A stretch of 64,000 bases of DNA from Mobilicoccus pelagius NBRC 104925 (GTDB lineage Bacteria > Actinomycetota > Actinomycetes > Actinomycetales > Dermatophilaceae), in the NCBI RefSeq assembly GCF_000247995.1, contig NZ_BAFE01000094.1:62001-126000 (forward strand), in the 5' to 3' direction. The position numbers were made by a program, and so were the translations under genes. Shown here piece after piece: positions 1-8,500 of the stretch (position 1 is its first letter; each line of letters starts with the position of its first letter). Below the pieces are notes generated by a model that was not told where the DNA came from, made no database searches, and saw only the letters and a list, made by a program, of their open reading frames with translations.

Positions 1-43
1 GCCCGGCCTCACTATGGTGGTGTCATCCGACCAGGAGGCCACG

Positions 44-607
44 ATGTCCCACACCTTCCCGCCCGCCGACGACTCCCGGGGTGACGACTCGCCCCGGTAC
101 GGCGCCACCGGGCATCCCGCCCCCGGGCCGTACGACCACGCCGCCCCCGGCTACGGCACGCCGTACGGGCAGGGGCCGCAGGACACCCGGCCCTCCGGTG
201 CCCCGTACCCGGGTGGTGCCCCCTGTCCCACCGGTGTCCCGGGCGGCCCCGTCGAGCCCTCCGAGCGGTCGATGGCGATGCTCGCGCATCTGTCGATGAT
301 CGTCGGGCTCCTCCTCAGCGCCGGGTGGCTCACCTTCGTGGGTCCGCTCGTGCTGTGGCTGGTCTACAAGGACCGGAGCCCGTTCGTGCGGCAGGCGTCG
401 GCGGGGGCCTTCAACTTCTCCCTCGCCGTGTCGGTCGCGTCGATCCTCGTGTGGCTCCTCGTCATCACGTTCTTCGGGATCCCGATCGCGCTCGTCCTCG
501 GTCTCGTCGTGGGCGTCGCCTCGATCGTCATGCCGATCCTCGGCGCGATGCGGGCCGACAAGGGGCAGCCGTACCGCTACCCCCTGCAGATCCCCGTCCT
601 GCACTGA
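44..607 (+). CDS. DUF4870-family membrane protein
   Basis: A 187-residue protein. The first ~75 residues are Gly/Pro/Tyr-rich and look disordered and cytoplasmic. They are followed by about three or four hydrophobic segments (roughly residues 85-175) in the DUF4870 pattern: a first segment reading MLAHLSMIVGLLL, a short loop with YKDRSPFVRQ, then long helices, ending with a basic ADKGQPYRYP tail. Members of this family are small integral membrane proteins of unknown biochemical role. The ATG at 44 is preferred over the one at 14 because AGGAGG sits at 33-38. The gene stands alone and is followed by a strong hairpin. Function is not known; the family assignment is fairly firm. Confidence 0.8.
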   Translation: MSHTFPPADDSRGDDSPRYGATGHPAPGPYDHAAPGYGTPYGQGPQDTRPSGAPYPGGAPCPTGVPGGPVEPSERSMAMLAHLSMIVGLLLSAGWLTFVGPLVLWLVYKDRSPFVRQASAGAFNFSLAVSVASILVWLLVITFFGIPIALVLGLVVGVASIVMPILGAMRADKGQPYRYPLQIPVLH

Positions 608-667
608 CGAGTTCCCCACTCGCACAACGCATTCCGATTCACGCCGACGAGGCGCAGGATCGCCCTC

Positions 668-700
668 CACGGCCCTCACCCGATCCGGGTGGGGGCCGTG
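668..700 (+). terminator. Rho-independent-type hairpin after the DUF4870 gene
   Basis: Two 14-base arms pair with one G-U wobble around a GATCC loop, 60 bases after the stop codon. No long T-tract follows, as is usual in high-GC actinobacteria. Confidence 0.7.
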
Positions 701-727
701 GTCACGTTGCGACCTCCCGCACCCTCC

Positions 728-757
728 CGTAGCGTGAGAGTCGACGTCGACGCTACG
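728..757. promoter_or_regulatory. Inverted repeat upstream of the acyltransferase gene
   Basis: Arms CGTAGCGT (728-735) and ACGCTACG (750-757) enclose a second palindrome, TCGACGTCGA (741-750). The dyad lies about 30 bases before the acyltransferase start. It also contains TAGCGT-type -10-like text on both strands. It could be an operator or overlapping promoters; no regulator is assigned. Confidence 0.35.
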
Positions 758-788
758 TGAGTGTCGGGGAAGGGATGGGGGACGTCGG

Positions 789-1967
789 ATGTCGCGCGAC
801 GAGAGGACGACCGGTCGGCTGCGCGAGGAGCACCATGCGCAGACGCATCCGCGGTCCGAGTCGCCGGGGGCGGGGGTCACGCTCCGCGAGACGTTCGACC
901 CACGGCGCAACAGCCTCACGATGATGCGGCTCGCGCTCGCGGCCCTCGTCGCCGTCTCCCACGCCCTCGCCGTCGCGTTCGGGTGGCAGCCGCAGTTCCA
1001 CGACGACCCGGCCCTCGGCCCGACCTACCTCGGCGACCTCGCCGTCGACGGATTCTTCGTCGTGAGCGGGTTCCTCGTCACGATGAGCTACCTTCGCCTG
1101 CCGGGCGTCGGCCGATACCTGTGGCACCGAGTCGTACGGATCATGCCGGCGTTCTGGGCCTGTCTCGTCGTCACGGCCCTCGTCGTCGCGCCGCTCCTCG
1201 CGTGGCTCGAGGGCGACGACCCGCGCGCGGTGTTCCCCGAGTCGTTGCGGTACGTCACGGGCAACGCGTTCCTGCTCGTCCGTGACTACGGCGTCGCCGG
1301 CCTGCCGTCGGGGACGTTCACCCCCCGCGTCGTGAACGGCGCATTGTGGACGCTCTTCTACGAGTTCCTCTGCTACGTCGGCGTGGTCGTCCTCGGGCTG
1401 GTCGGCGCCCTCACGCGGCGGCGGCATCTCGTCCTCGTCGGGATCGGCGTCCTGTGGGCGGCGGCCCTCGCGACGACGCTCGGCGTCGCCGAGGTCCCCG
1501 CCTGGCAGATGCGTCGCCTCGCGCTCATGTTCCTCCTCGGCGTCGCCGGGTACGTCTACGCCGGTCGGCTCCGCATCGACGGGCGTCTCGCCGTCCTCTC
1601 GTTCGTCGTGCTCGGCCCCGCCCTCGTGCAGCTCCCCGACTACCGGGTCCTCGCCTCACCCGCGTTCGCCTACCTCGTCCTGTGGGGCATGGTGCGGCTC
1701 CCGTTCACGTGGAACCCCCGCACCGATCTCTCCTACGGCCTCTACATCTGGCACTGGCCGATCGTCACGCTCCTCGCCGTCGCCGGCGTGGGTCGCGTCG
1801 GTGAGGTGGGGTTCGTGCTCCTCACCCTGCTCCTCTCCGGTCTCGTCGCCGCCGTGTCGTGGCGGTTCGTCGAGTCCCCCGCGCTCGCGCACAAGTCGAT
1901 GCCGGCACCGTGGGCACGGTCCCGCCGACCCGGCTCGACAGTCGCGGCCGACCGCGTCGCGTCCTAG
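789..1967 (+). CDS. Acyltransferase 3 family (OafA/YrhL-like) membrane protein
   Basis: A 392-residue polytopic protein of the acyltransferase-3 family, which transfers acetyl or other acyl groups to cell-surface glycans, lipids or antibiotics from the membrane. The diagnostic first helix is present: Arg-48 of MMRLALAAL, followed about ten residues later by the His of AVSHAL, which is the family's catalytic region. About ten hydrophobic segments follow, and the motif YGLYIWHWPI lies near the C-terminus. The first ~40 residues are polar. The start has a GGGGGA ribosome site. The gene converges with the Lon-domain gene, and both stop codons are read from the same CTAG (1964-1967). The acyl donor and acceptor cannot be told from sequence. 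Confidence 0.85.
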   Translation: MSRDERTTGRLREEHHAQTHPRSESPGAGVTLRETFDPRRNSLTMMRLALAALVAVSHALAVAFGWQPQFHDDPALGPTYLGDLAVDGFFVVSGFLVTMSYLRLPGVGRYLWHRVVRIMPAFWACLVVTALVVAPLLAWLEGDDPRAVFPESLRYVTGNAFLLVRDYGVAGLPSGTFTPRVVNGALWTLFYEFLCYVGVVVLGLVGALTRRRHLVLVGIGVLWAAALATTLGVAEVPAWQMRRLALMFLLGVAGYVYAGRLRIDGRLAVLSFVVLGPALVQLPDYRVLASPAFAYLVLWGMVRLPFTWNPRTDLSYGLYIWHWPIVTLLAVAGVGRVGEVGFVLLTLLLSGLVAAVSWRFVESPALAHKSMPAPWARSRRPGSTVAADRVAS

Positions 1968-2599
1968 TTCTGGTTGAGCCGGGCGCTCGGGGTCACCGAC
2001 GCGCTGCGGATCCCCAGGCTCTCGGCGAGGGCGGCCTCGCGTCGGCACAGGCGTCGGATCGCCCGCAGGCGTTCGACCGCATCGCCCGCCTCGAGGACGG
2101 CCTGCTGCTCGGGCAGGGGGAGTCCGAGGCCGTCGAGGATCGACGCCGCGAGGAGGGACGGATCCTCCGGCAGTCCCGCGACACGCCCGCCGACGACGTC
2201 GAGGAGATCCTGGAATCCCTCCCGGGCGGCCCACGCGAGATCGTCGGGTGCCGTGTCCTGCTCCCCGTCCGCCCACGTCACGTCGGCGACGAGGTAGGGC
2301 GCCCGCTCCTCGTGGACGGACTCGATGCGGAACCGGCGCTCCGCCACCGCCTCGAGGAGGAGATGCCCCTCGTGTCGCACGAGGGCCGTCATTCGTGCCG
2401 CACACCCCACCTCGTAGAGGTCCGGCATCCCGGCCCCCACCTCCCGGCCGCGCCGGATCGCGACGACACCGAAGACGGGGTCGTCGCTGCGCTCGAGGTG
2501 CGCGGTCAGCGCGAGATGGCGCGGCTCGAACACCCGCAGCGGCAACCGCACCCCCGGCAGGAGCACCGATCCGAGCGGGAAGAGGGGCAGGGACTCCAT
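1964..2599 (-). CDS. LON peptidase substrate-binding-domain protein
   Basis: A 211-residue stand-alone Lon N-terminal (substrate-binding) domain with no AAA or protease part. It opens with LPLFPLGSVLLPG and RVFEPRH, the family's typical N-terminal strands, and has a helical C-terminal half. Such proteins are common in actinobacteria; their role is unclear, perhaps protein quality control. The ATG at 2599 is chosen over an upstream in-frame GTG at 2638 because Lon homology begins there. A TAGCGT box lies 7 bases upstream, suggesting a leaderless message. Confidence 0.8.
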   Translation of the reverse strand: MESLPLFPLGSVLLPGVRLPLRVFEPRHLALTAHLERSDDPVFGVVAIRRGREVGAGMPDLYEVGCAARMTALVRHEGHLLLEAVAERRFRIESVHEERAPYLVADVTWADGEQDTAPDDLAWAAREGFQDLLDVVGGRVAGLPEDPSLLAASILDGLGLPLPEQQAVLEAGDAVERLRAIRRLCRREAALAESLGIRSASVTPSARLNQN

Positions 2600-2606
2600 G
2601 TCGTCG

Positions 2607-2612
2607 ACGCTA
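2607..2612 (-). promoter_or_regulatory. -10 element of leaderless Lon-domain gene
   Basis: TAGCGT on the minus strand, 7 bases before the ATG at 2599 and with no ribosome-binding site. This matches the TANNNT-N6/7-start pattern of leaderless actinobacterial mRNAs. Confidence 0.55.
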
Positions 2613-2874
2613 CCGTCCACCGTTCCGGTCCGTCGCACCCCGGCACGACCCGGCGGCGTCGCGCCCTGAGAACGGAATCGCCGCCCCCATCCCGGCCGGG
2701 CCGGGGCGACGACCTGCAGGGACGGGCTCCGTGACCGAATCGACTCCGTTCTCGTGGCGTATCCGCGTACGGGACTCGGGGTCTCGGGGGCCTCGGGTCC
2801 CGGGCGCGTCGCATCCCGGTGACCTCGACGGTCGTGCGGAACGACGCGTGTTCGGTGATCGCGGCGGTGTGCCG

Positions 2875-2880
2875 TACGGT
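2875..2880 (+). promoter_or_regulatory. Possible -10 element for the DEAD-box helicase
   Basis: TACGGT with a weak TTCGGT about 18 bases upstream. It would place the transcript start near 2887 and leave a long leader before the TTG start codon at 3014. Confidence 0.3.
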
Positions 2881-3013
2881 GGGGGGACGTCCGTTTCCGA
2901 GCGCCTGATCCATGAGCGCCTCCGCCCGACGGACATCGACGACCTTCACGTCGTCGTCACGCTGCAGCCATCGTCGGCGCGCGTGTCTGGGCCCCCACCG
3001 ATGAAGGACGTTC

Positions 3014-4579
3014 TTGACCACCTCTGCTTTCGCGCGCCTCGGCGTGCCCGCCGCCCTCGTCTCCGTGCTGGAAGACGCCGGCATCACCGACCCCACCCCG
3101 ATCCAGACGGCGACGCTGCCCGACTCCCTCGCCGGGCGCGACGTCCTCGGCCGTGGCCGTACCGGCTCCGGCAAGACGTATGCGTTCTGCCTCCCGCTCG
3201 TCGCGCGTCTCGCCGAGTCGAAGACGCCTCGTCGTCCCGGCCGTCCGCGGGCGCTCATCCTCGTGCCGACCCGCGAACTCGCCCGCCAGGTCGAGGCCTC
3301 CCTCGCGCCGCTCGCCAAGGCGATGGGTCTGCGCACCCTCCTCGTCTTCGGTGGCGTCGGCCAGAACCCGCAGGTCCAGGGCCTCCAGAAGGGCGTCGAC
3401 GTGCTCGTCGCCTGCCCGGGACGCCTCGAGGACCTCATCGGTCAGGGCCACTGCCGCCTCGACGCGATCGAGATCGCGATCCTCGACGAGGCCGACCACA
3501 TGGCCGACCTCGGGTTCCTCCCCGGCGTCAAGCGCATCCTCGCCGCGACGCCGAAGGACGGGCAGCGCCTCCTCTTCTCCGCGACGCTCGACGCGGGCGT
3601 CGGCGTCATCGCCGACCGGTTCCTCCACGACCCCGTCACGCACCACGCCGACTCGGCGCAGTCGCCGGTGTCGAAGATGGACCACCACGTCCTCCACATC
3701 AACGCCGCGGACCGCCTCGACGTCGTCGCCGGACTCACCGGCGGGGACTCCCGCACGGTCGTGTTCACGCGCACGAAGTACGGCGCGAAGAAGCTCGCCA
3801 AGCAGCTCAACCAGGCGGGCGTCTCCTCCGTCGAACTCCACGGCAACCTCGGGCAGAACGCCCGCGTGCGCAACCTCGACGCCTTCCACAACGGTGACGT
3901 GACGACGCTCGTCGCCACCGACATCGCCGCCCGCGGCATCCACGTCGACGACGTCGAACTCGTCGTCCACGCCGACCCGCCGGTCGAGCATAAGGCGTAC
4001 CTCCACCGCTCCGGTCGCACCGCGCGGGCGGGCGCCGCGGGCACCGTCGTCACGCTCATGACCGACGAGCAGGTCAAGGACGTCCGCCTCCTCACGAAGG
4101 CCGCGGGCATCAACCCGACGACGACCCGCGTCACCGCCGCGCACCCCCTCCTCGCCGAACTCGCCCCCCAGGGCGGCGCCGCGACGGGTGAGGTGCGCGC
4201 GCCGATCGTGCCGCCGGCCGCGCCCGAGCGTCAGGGGCGTTCCGGCGGTCGGGGCCGCGGCGAGGGACGTTCCCGCCGTGGCGAGTCCGGCCGTGGTGAC
4301 TCCGGTGGCCAGGGCCGTCGTCGTGGCGGGTCCGGTGGCGACGCACGTCGCTCCGCCGAGCAGGGCGAGCAGCGCGCCGCCGGTGGGGGTCGTGGACGAC
4401 GTGGCGGCTACGGCCGTGGTGGCGCCTCGTCCTCCTCGTCGACCCAGTCGTCGCGCTCGGCCGGTCAGTCCTCCGGTCGCGGCCAGGGATCGTCGCAGGG
4501 GGCTCCGCGCCGCGAGGGCGGCGGGCCCGGTGGTGCGGCCGCCTTCTCCTCGCGCTCCTCGGCCGGCCGTCGCCGCTGA
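3014..4579 (+). CDS. DEAD-box ATP-dependent RNA helicase
   Basis: A 521-residue superfamily 2 RNA helicase. Visible motifs: Q motif PTPIQ (residues 27-31), Walker A GRTGSGKT (48-55), PTRELA, DEAD box at 158-161, SAT (FSATLDAG), and the C-terminal RecA core with DIAARGIHVDDV and HRSGRTARAG. The last ~120 residues are an RGG/Ser/Gly-rich basic tail, probably an RNA-binding and condensate-forming region as in DeaD/RhlE-type proteins. The start is TTG, supported by AAGGAC at 3003-3008; translation continues straight into the Q-motif region. It probably unwinds structured mRNA or assists ribosome assembly. The exact subfamily (RhlE, DeaD or CshA) cannot be fixed by eye. Confidence 0.92.
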   Translation: MTTSAFARLGVPAALVSVLEDAGITDPTPIQTATLPDSLAGRDVLGRGRTGSGKTYAFCLPLVARLAESKTPRRPGRPRALILVPTRELARQVEASLAPLAKAMGLRTLLVFGGVGQNPQVQGLQKGVDVLVACPGRLEDLIGQGHCRLDAIEIAILDEADHMADLGFLPGVKRILAATPKDGQRLLFSATLDAGVGVIADRFLHDPVTHHADSAQSPVSKMDHHVLHINAADRLDVVAGLTGGDSRTVVFTRTKYGAKKLAKQLNQAGVSSVELHGNLGQNARVRNLDAFHNGDVTTLVATDIAARGIHVDDVELVVHADPPVEHKAYLHRSGRTARAGAAGTVVTLMTDEQVKDVRLLTKAAGINPTTTRVTAAHPLLAELAPQGGAATGEVRAPIVPPAAPERQGRSGGRGRGEGRSRRGESGRGDSGGQGRRRGGSGGDARRSAEQGEQRAAGGGRGRRGGYGRGGASSSSSTQSSRSAGQSSGRGQGSSQGAPRREGGGPGGAAAFSSRSSAGRRR

Positions 4580-4590
4580 CGTGCTCCTCC

Positions 4591-4629
4591 ACGAGGCCCG
4601 GTTCCCGTTCGTCGGGGGCCGGGCCTCGT
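4591..4629 (+). terminator. Terminator hairpin after the helicase gene
   Basis: Perfect 11-base arms (ACGAGGCCCGG and CCGGGCCTCGT) flank a 17-base loop, 12 bases after the helicase stop. It may also serve the convergent AraC-type gene on the minus strand. Confidence 0.65.
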
Positions 4630-4720
4630 CGTGCCCGCCCTGTGATTCCCGTGATTCCGGCGGACCGGCGACCCGCCGCCGCGCCGTCGACGAACCGCTG
4701 GTGCTCGACCGGCGCAGGAG

Positions 4721-5467
4721 TCACGCGTGGTCGCGGCGGAACTGGGCGGGGGTGCGGCCGGTGAGGCGGGCGAAGGTGCGGGTGAACGCGGCCTGGTCGT
4801 AGAAGCCGCAGCGGCCCGCGACGTCGGCGAGGGGGAGGTCGGACTCCCGCAGGAGGGCCGTCGCGCGGTCGATGCGCGTCGTGAGGACGAGCTGCCCGGG
4901 CGACCGGTGGAACACGCGGCGGACGCGGCGTTCGAGCGTGTCGACGCTGCAGCCCGCGACGTCGGCGAGTTCCGGCACGCGGATGGGTCGGCCGACGTGG
5001 GCGGCGATGTGCTCGACGACGCGGGTGAGCGACGTCATCGCCGGGTCGTCGACGGCGTCGGCGCCGACGTCCTGGCTGAGCGAGGCGAGGCCGACGACCC
5101 GCCCCTCGTGCCGCAGCGGCACCTTGTTCGTGAGGAACCACCGCGGCCGCCCGCCCCGCGCGCTGATGAGCTCGAGCTCGTGGTGCAGGGAGCGGCCGGT
5201 CTCCATCACCGTACGGTCCTGCGTCTCGTACCGTTCCGCGAGTTCGGGAACGAAGAGCTGAGCCGCGCTGCGGCCGAGGACCTCCCGGCGGGACCGCTTG
5301 CCGGCGCGGTGGACGAAGGTCGTGTTGACGGCGACGTAGAGGCCCGCCGTGTCCTTCACACAGAACATCGTCGTCGTGAGGTCGTCGAGCAGGTCGAGCA
5401 TCGCGCCCCCCGTCGCCGCCCGGAGCTCGGACGTGAGGAGGTGCGGCTCGGCGGTCATGTCACCCAT
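4721..5467 (-). CDS. PAS-domain AraC-family transcriptional regulator
   Basis: A 248-residue regulator with an N-terminal PAS fold (about residues 25-135, with MFCVKDTAGLYVAVN and the FLTNKVPL strand) and a C-terminal AraC/XylS double helix-turn-helix (about 150-245). The HTH parts are VPELADVAGCSVDTLERR and LADVAGRCGFYDQAAFTR, followed by GRTPAQFRR. The PAS domain should sense a small ligand or redox state. It is divergent from putA across 132 bases, so it is the likely regulator of proline catabolism (inference). A perfect 15-base palindrome abuts its start codon and may be an autoregulatory operator. ATG at 5467 or 5458 is possible. Confidence 0.85.
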   Translation of the reverse strand: MGDMTAEPHLLTSELRAATGGAMLDLLDDLTTTMFCVKDTAGLYVAVNTTFVHRAGKRSRREVLGRSAAQLFVPELAERYETQDRTVMETGRSLHHELELISARGGRPRWFLTNKVPLRHEGRVVGLASLSQDVGADAVDDPAMTSLTRVVEHIAAHVGRPIRVPELADVAGCSVDTLERRVRRVFHRSPGQLVLTTRIDRATALLRESDLPLADVAGRCGFYDQAAFTRTFARLTGRTPAQFRRDHA

Positions 5468-5482
5468 CGTCGATCATCGACG
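5468..5482. promoter_or_regulatory. Palindrome at the araC-type/putA divergent promoter
   Basis: CGTCGATCATCGACG is a perfect 7-1-7 inverted repeat directly adjoining the regulator's start codon. On the putA side, GATACT at 5588-5593 lies 6 bases before the putA ATG and may be a leaderless -10 box. Confidence 0.4.
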
Positions 5483-5599
5483 CGGCCGGGGGCACCCCCC
5501 GGGTGGGGTCGCCGGTGGGTGGCAGGGTGTTCGCGTGGCGCAGTGGGTCTGCGGAGAATCGACAAGACGAACCCTCCGGCGCGTCCCGATACTGGCCGG

Positions 5600-8500
5600 A
5601 TGAACGAGTCGACGACGACGTCCCCCTCCGCGAACGAGCCTGCACGCGACGAGGCCTCGGGCATCCCCGCAGGCACGGCGACCGAGACCGGCGACACGAC
5701 CGCCCGTGACGCGCTCGCGCCCCTCGTGGAGGAGGCCGTCGCGCTCGCGCACCGCTGGGCGGAGGCCACCGAGCGGGAGCAGACGAAGGCCGAGAAGGCG
5801 ACGACCGGCCAGCTCGCCTCCCTCGTCCGCGACGAGGCGGGACTCGATTTCGCCGTCCGGTTCGTCGACCGCGTCGCCCGCCCGGAGGACAACGCCGCCG
5901 CCGCGCGGGAGCTCTCGCACCTCACGACGAAGAACGCCTCGAGCTTCCTCGACACCGGCGACCGTGCCCTCCTCGGCCTCGGCGCCAAGGTCGCGACCCT
6001 CGCGCCGAGCCTCGTCGTGCCCCTCGCGCGCACGCGTCTCAAGCAGATGGTCGGTCACCTCGTCGGCAACTCCCACGACCCGGCGCTGAAGAAGCACCTC
6101 GCGCAGGCGCGGGCCGAGGGGTTCCGGCTCAACGTCAACCTCCTCGGCGAGGCCGTCCTCGGCGAGAACGAGGCCGCCTCGCGCACGCAGCGCGTCACCG
6201 AGCTCCTCGAGCGGGACGACGTCGACTACGTCTCGATCAAGGTGAGTTCGCTCGTCTCCCAGATCAGCACGTGGGACCACGAGGGCACCGTCGCGCACTG
6301 CCTCGAGCGGCTGCGCCCCCTCTACCGCGTCGCGAACGAGAAGTCGCCCAAGGCGTTCGTCAACCTCGACATGGAGGAGTACCGCGACCTCGACCTCACG
6401 ATCGACCTGTTCACGCGGATGCTCCTCGAGCCGGAGTTCCACCAGCTCGAGGCGGGCATCGTGCTGCAGGCGTACCTGCCCGACGCGCTGCCGGCGCTCG
6501 AGGAGCTCATCGCGTTCGCCCAGGAGCGGGTGGCCCAGGGGCGGTCGGGCATCAAGATCCGCCTCGTCAAGGGTGCGAACCTCGCGATGGAGCAGGTCGA
6601 GGCCGCGATCCACGGGTGGGAGCAGGCCCCGTACGACACGAAGGCCGAGGTCGACGCCAACTACCTGCGCTGCGTCGAACGGATGCTTCGCGAGGATGCG
6701 GCGGGCAGCGTCGACGGACGTCCCGCGGCGATCCGTGTCGGCGTCGCGAGCCACAACCTCTTCGACATCGCGACGGCCCACCTCCTCGCGGAGCAGCGAG
6801 GCGTCACCGATTCCCTCGACATCGAGATGTTGCAGGGCATGGCCCCGGCGCAGTCCCGTGCGGTCAAGGAGGCCGTCGGCACGGTGCTGCTCTACACGCC
6901 CGTCGTCGCGCCCGAGGACTTCGACGTCGCGGTGAGCTACCTCATCCGCCGCCTCGAGGAGAACGCCACACCCGGCAACTTCCTCCACGCGATCTTCGAC
7001 GACGGCTCCCGCTCCGGAGAGAGCCCGATGGCGGAGCAGGAGGAGCGGTTCCGAGAGTCCGTCGAGGCGATCCCCGCGACGTCGGTCGGCCCACGGCGTC
7101 GCGCGCAGCGGGCCGAGATCGGCGACACGTTCGAGAACACCCCCGACTCCGACCCGGCGCTGCCCGAGGTGCGCGCGTGGGCGAAGGAGGCGCTCGAGGC
7201 GACGCCGCCGCCGCTCACCTCCCCCGTGCTCGAGAGCGCCGAGGCCGTCGACGACGTCGTCGCCACCGCCGTGCGGGCACAGGCCGAGTGGGTGGCCCGC
7301 CCGGCCTCCGAACGCGCCGCGTTGCTGCGCGAGGCCGCCCGTGAGCTCGAGAAGCGGCGCGGGACGTTCCTCACCGTCATGGCCGCGGAGGGCGGCAAGA
7401 CCCTCGAACAGGCCGACCCCGAGGTGAGCGAGGCGATCGACTTCGCCCGCTACTACGCCGACCGCGTCGCCGACCTCGACTCCGACCTCGCCGCCGACGG
7501 CGCCCGGTTCACGCCGTGCACCGTGACGCTCGTGACGCCGCCGTGGAACTTCCCCGTCGCGATCCCCATGGGTGGTGTCCTCGCCGCCCTCGCCGCCGGG
7601 TCGGCCGCGATCATCAAGCCCGCGAACGCCACTCCCGGGTGCGTCGAGCTCGGCATGGAGGCGCTGCACGCGGCGGGCATCCCCGCCGAGGTCGCTCAGG
7701 TCGTCCGCACCGACGAGGGCGAGGTCGGCAAATGCCTCGTCTCCCATCCCGACGTCGAGACCGTCGTCCTCACCGGCGCGAGCGAGACCGCGCACCTCTT
7801 CGCCGGGTGGCGCGTCGAGCACGCCCGCGGCGCCCGCGTGTACGGCGAGACCTCCGGCAAGAACGCGCTCGTCGTCACGCCGGCGGCGGACCTCGACCTC
7901 GCCGCCGCCGACCTCGTCACCTCGGCGTTCGGGCACGCGGGGCAGAAGTGCTCGGCGGCCTCCCTCGGCATCCTCGTCGGGTCGGTCGCCGACTCCGAGC
8001 GGTTCCGGCGGCAGCTGATCGACGCCGTGCAGTCGCTCCGCGTCGGATGGCCGCAGGACCTCTCGACGACGATGGGGCCCGTCATCGCCCCGCCGGAGGG
8101 CAAGCTGCGGCGTGCGCTCACGACGTTGGAGCCCGGCGAGCGCTGGATCGTCGAGCCGCGGCAGCTCGACGATACCGGCCGTCTGTGGAGCCCGGGCCTC
8201 AAGGAGGGCGTCGCACCCGGCTCGTTCTTCCACCTCACCGAGGTCTTCGGGCCGGTCCTCGGCCTCATGCGTGCCGACTCCCTCACCGAGGCGATCGAGC
8301 TGCAGAACGCGACGGCCTACGGCCTCACCGCCGGTCTGCACTCCCTCTACGCCGACGAGATCGACGAATGGATGCAGACCGTCGAGGCGGGCAACCTCTA
8401 CGTCAACCGGCACATCACCGGCGCGATCGTCCGCCGCCAGAGCTTCGGCGGCTGGAAGGAGAGCTCGGTGGGGCCGGGTGCCAAGGCCGGTGGCCCCAAC

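Larger units (their letters stand above)
2600..3013. other. Intergenic region between the Lon-domain and helicase genes
   Basis: About 400 bases with no convincing reading frame. On the minus side it holds the leaderless promoter of the Lon-domain gene. On the plus side a TACGGT box at 2875-2880 would give the helicase an untranslated leader of roughly 125 bases. Long leaders are usual for cold-shock DEAD-box helicases, but no fold was identified here. Confidence 0.5.
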
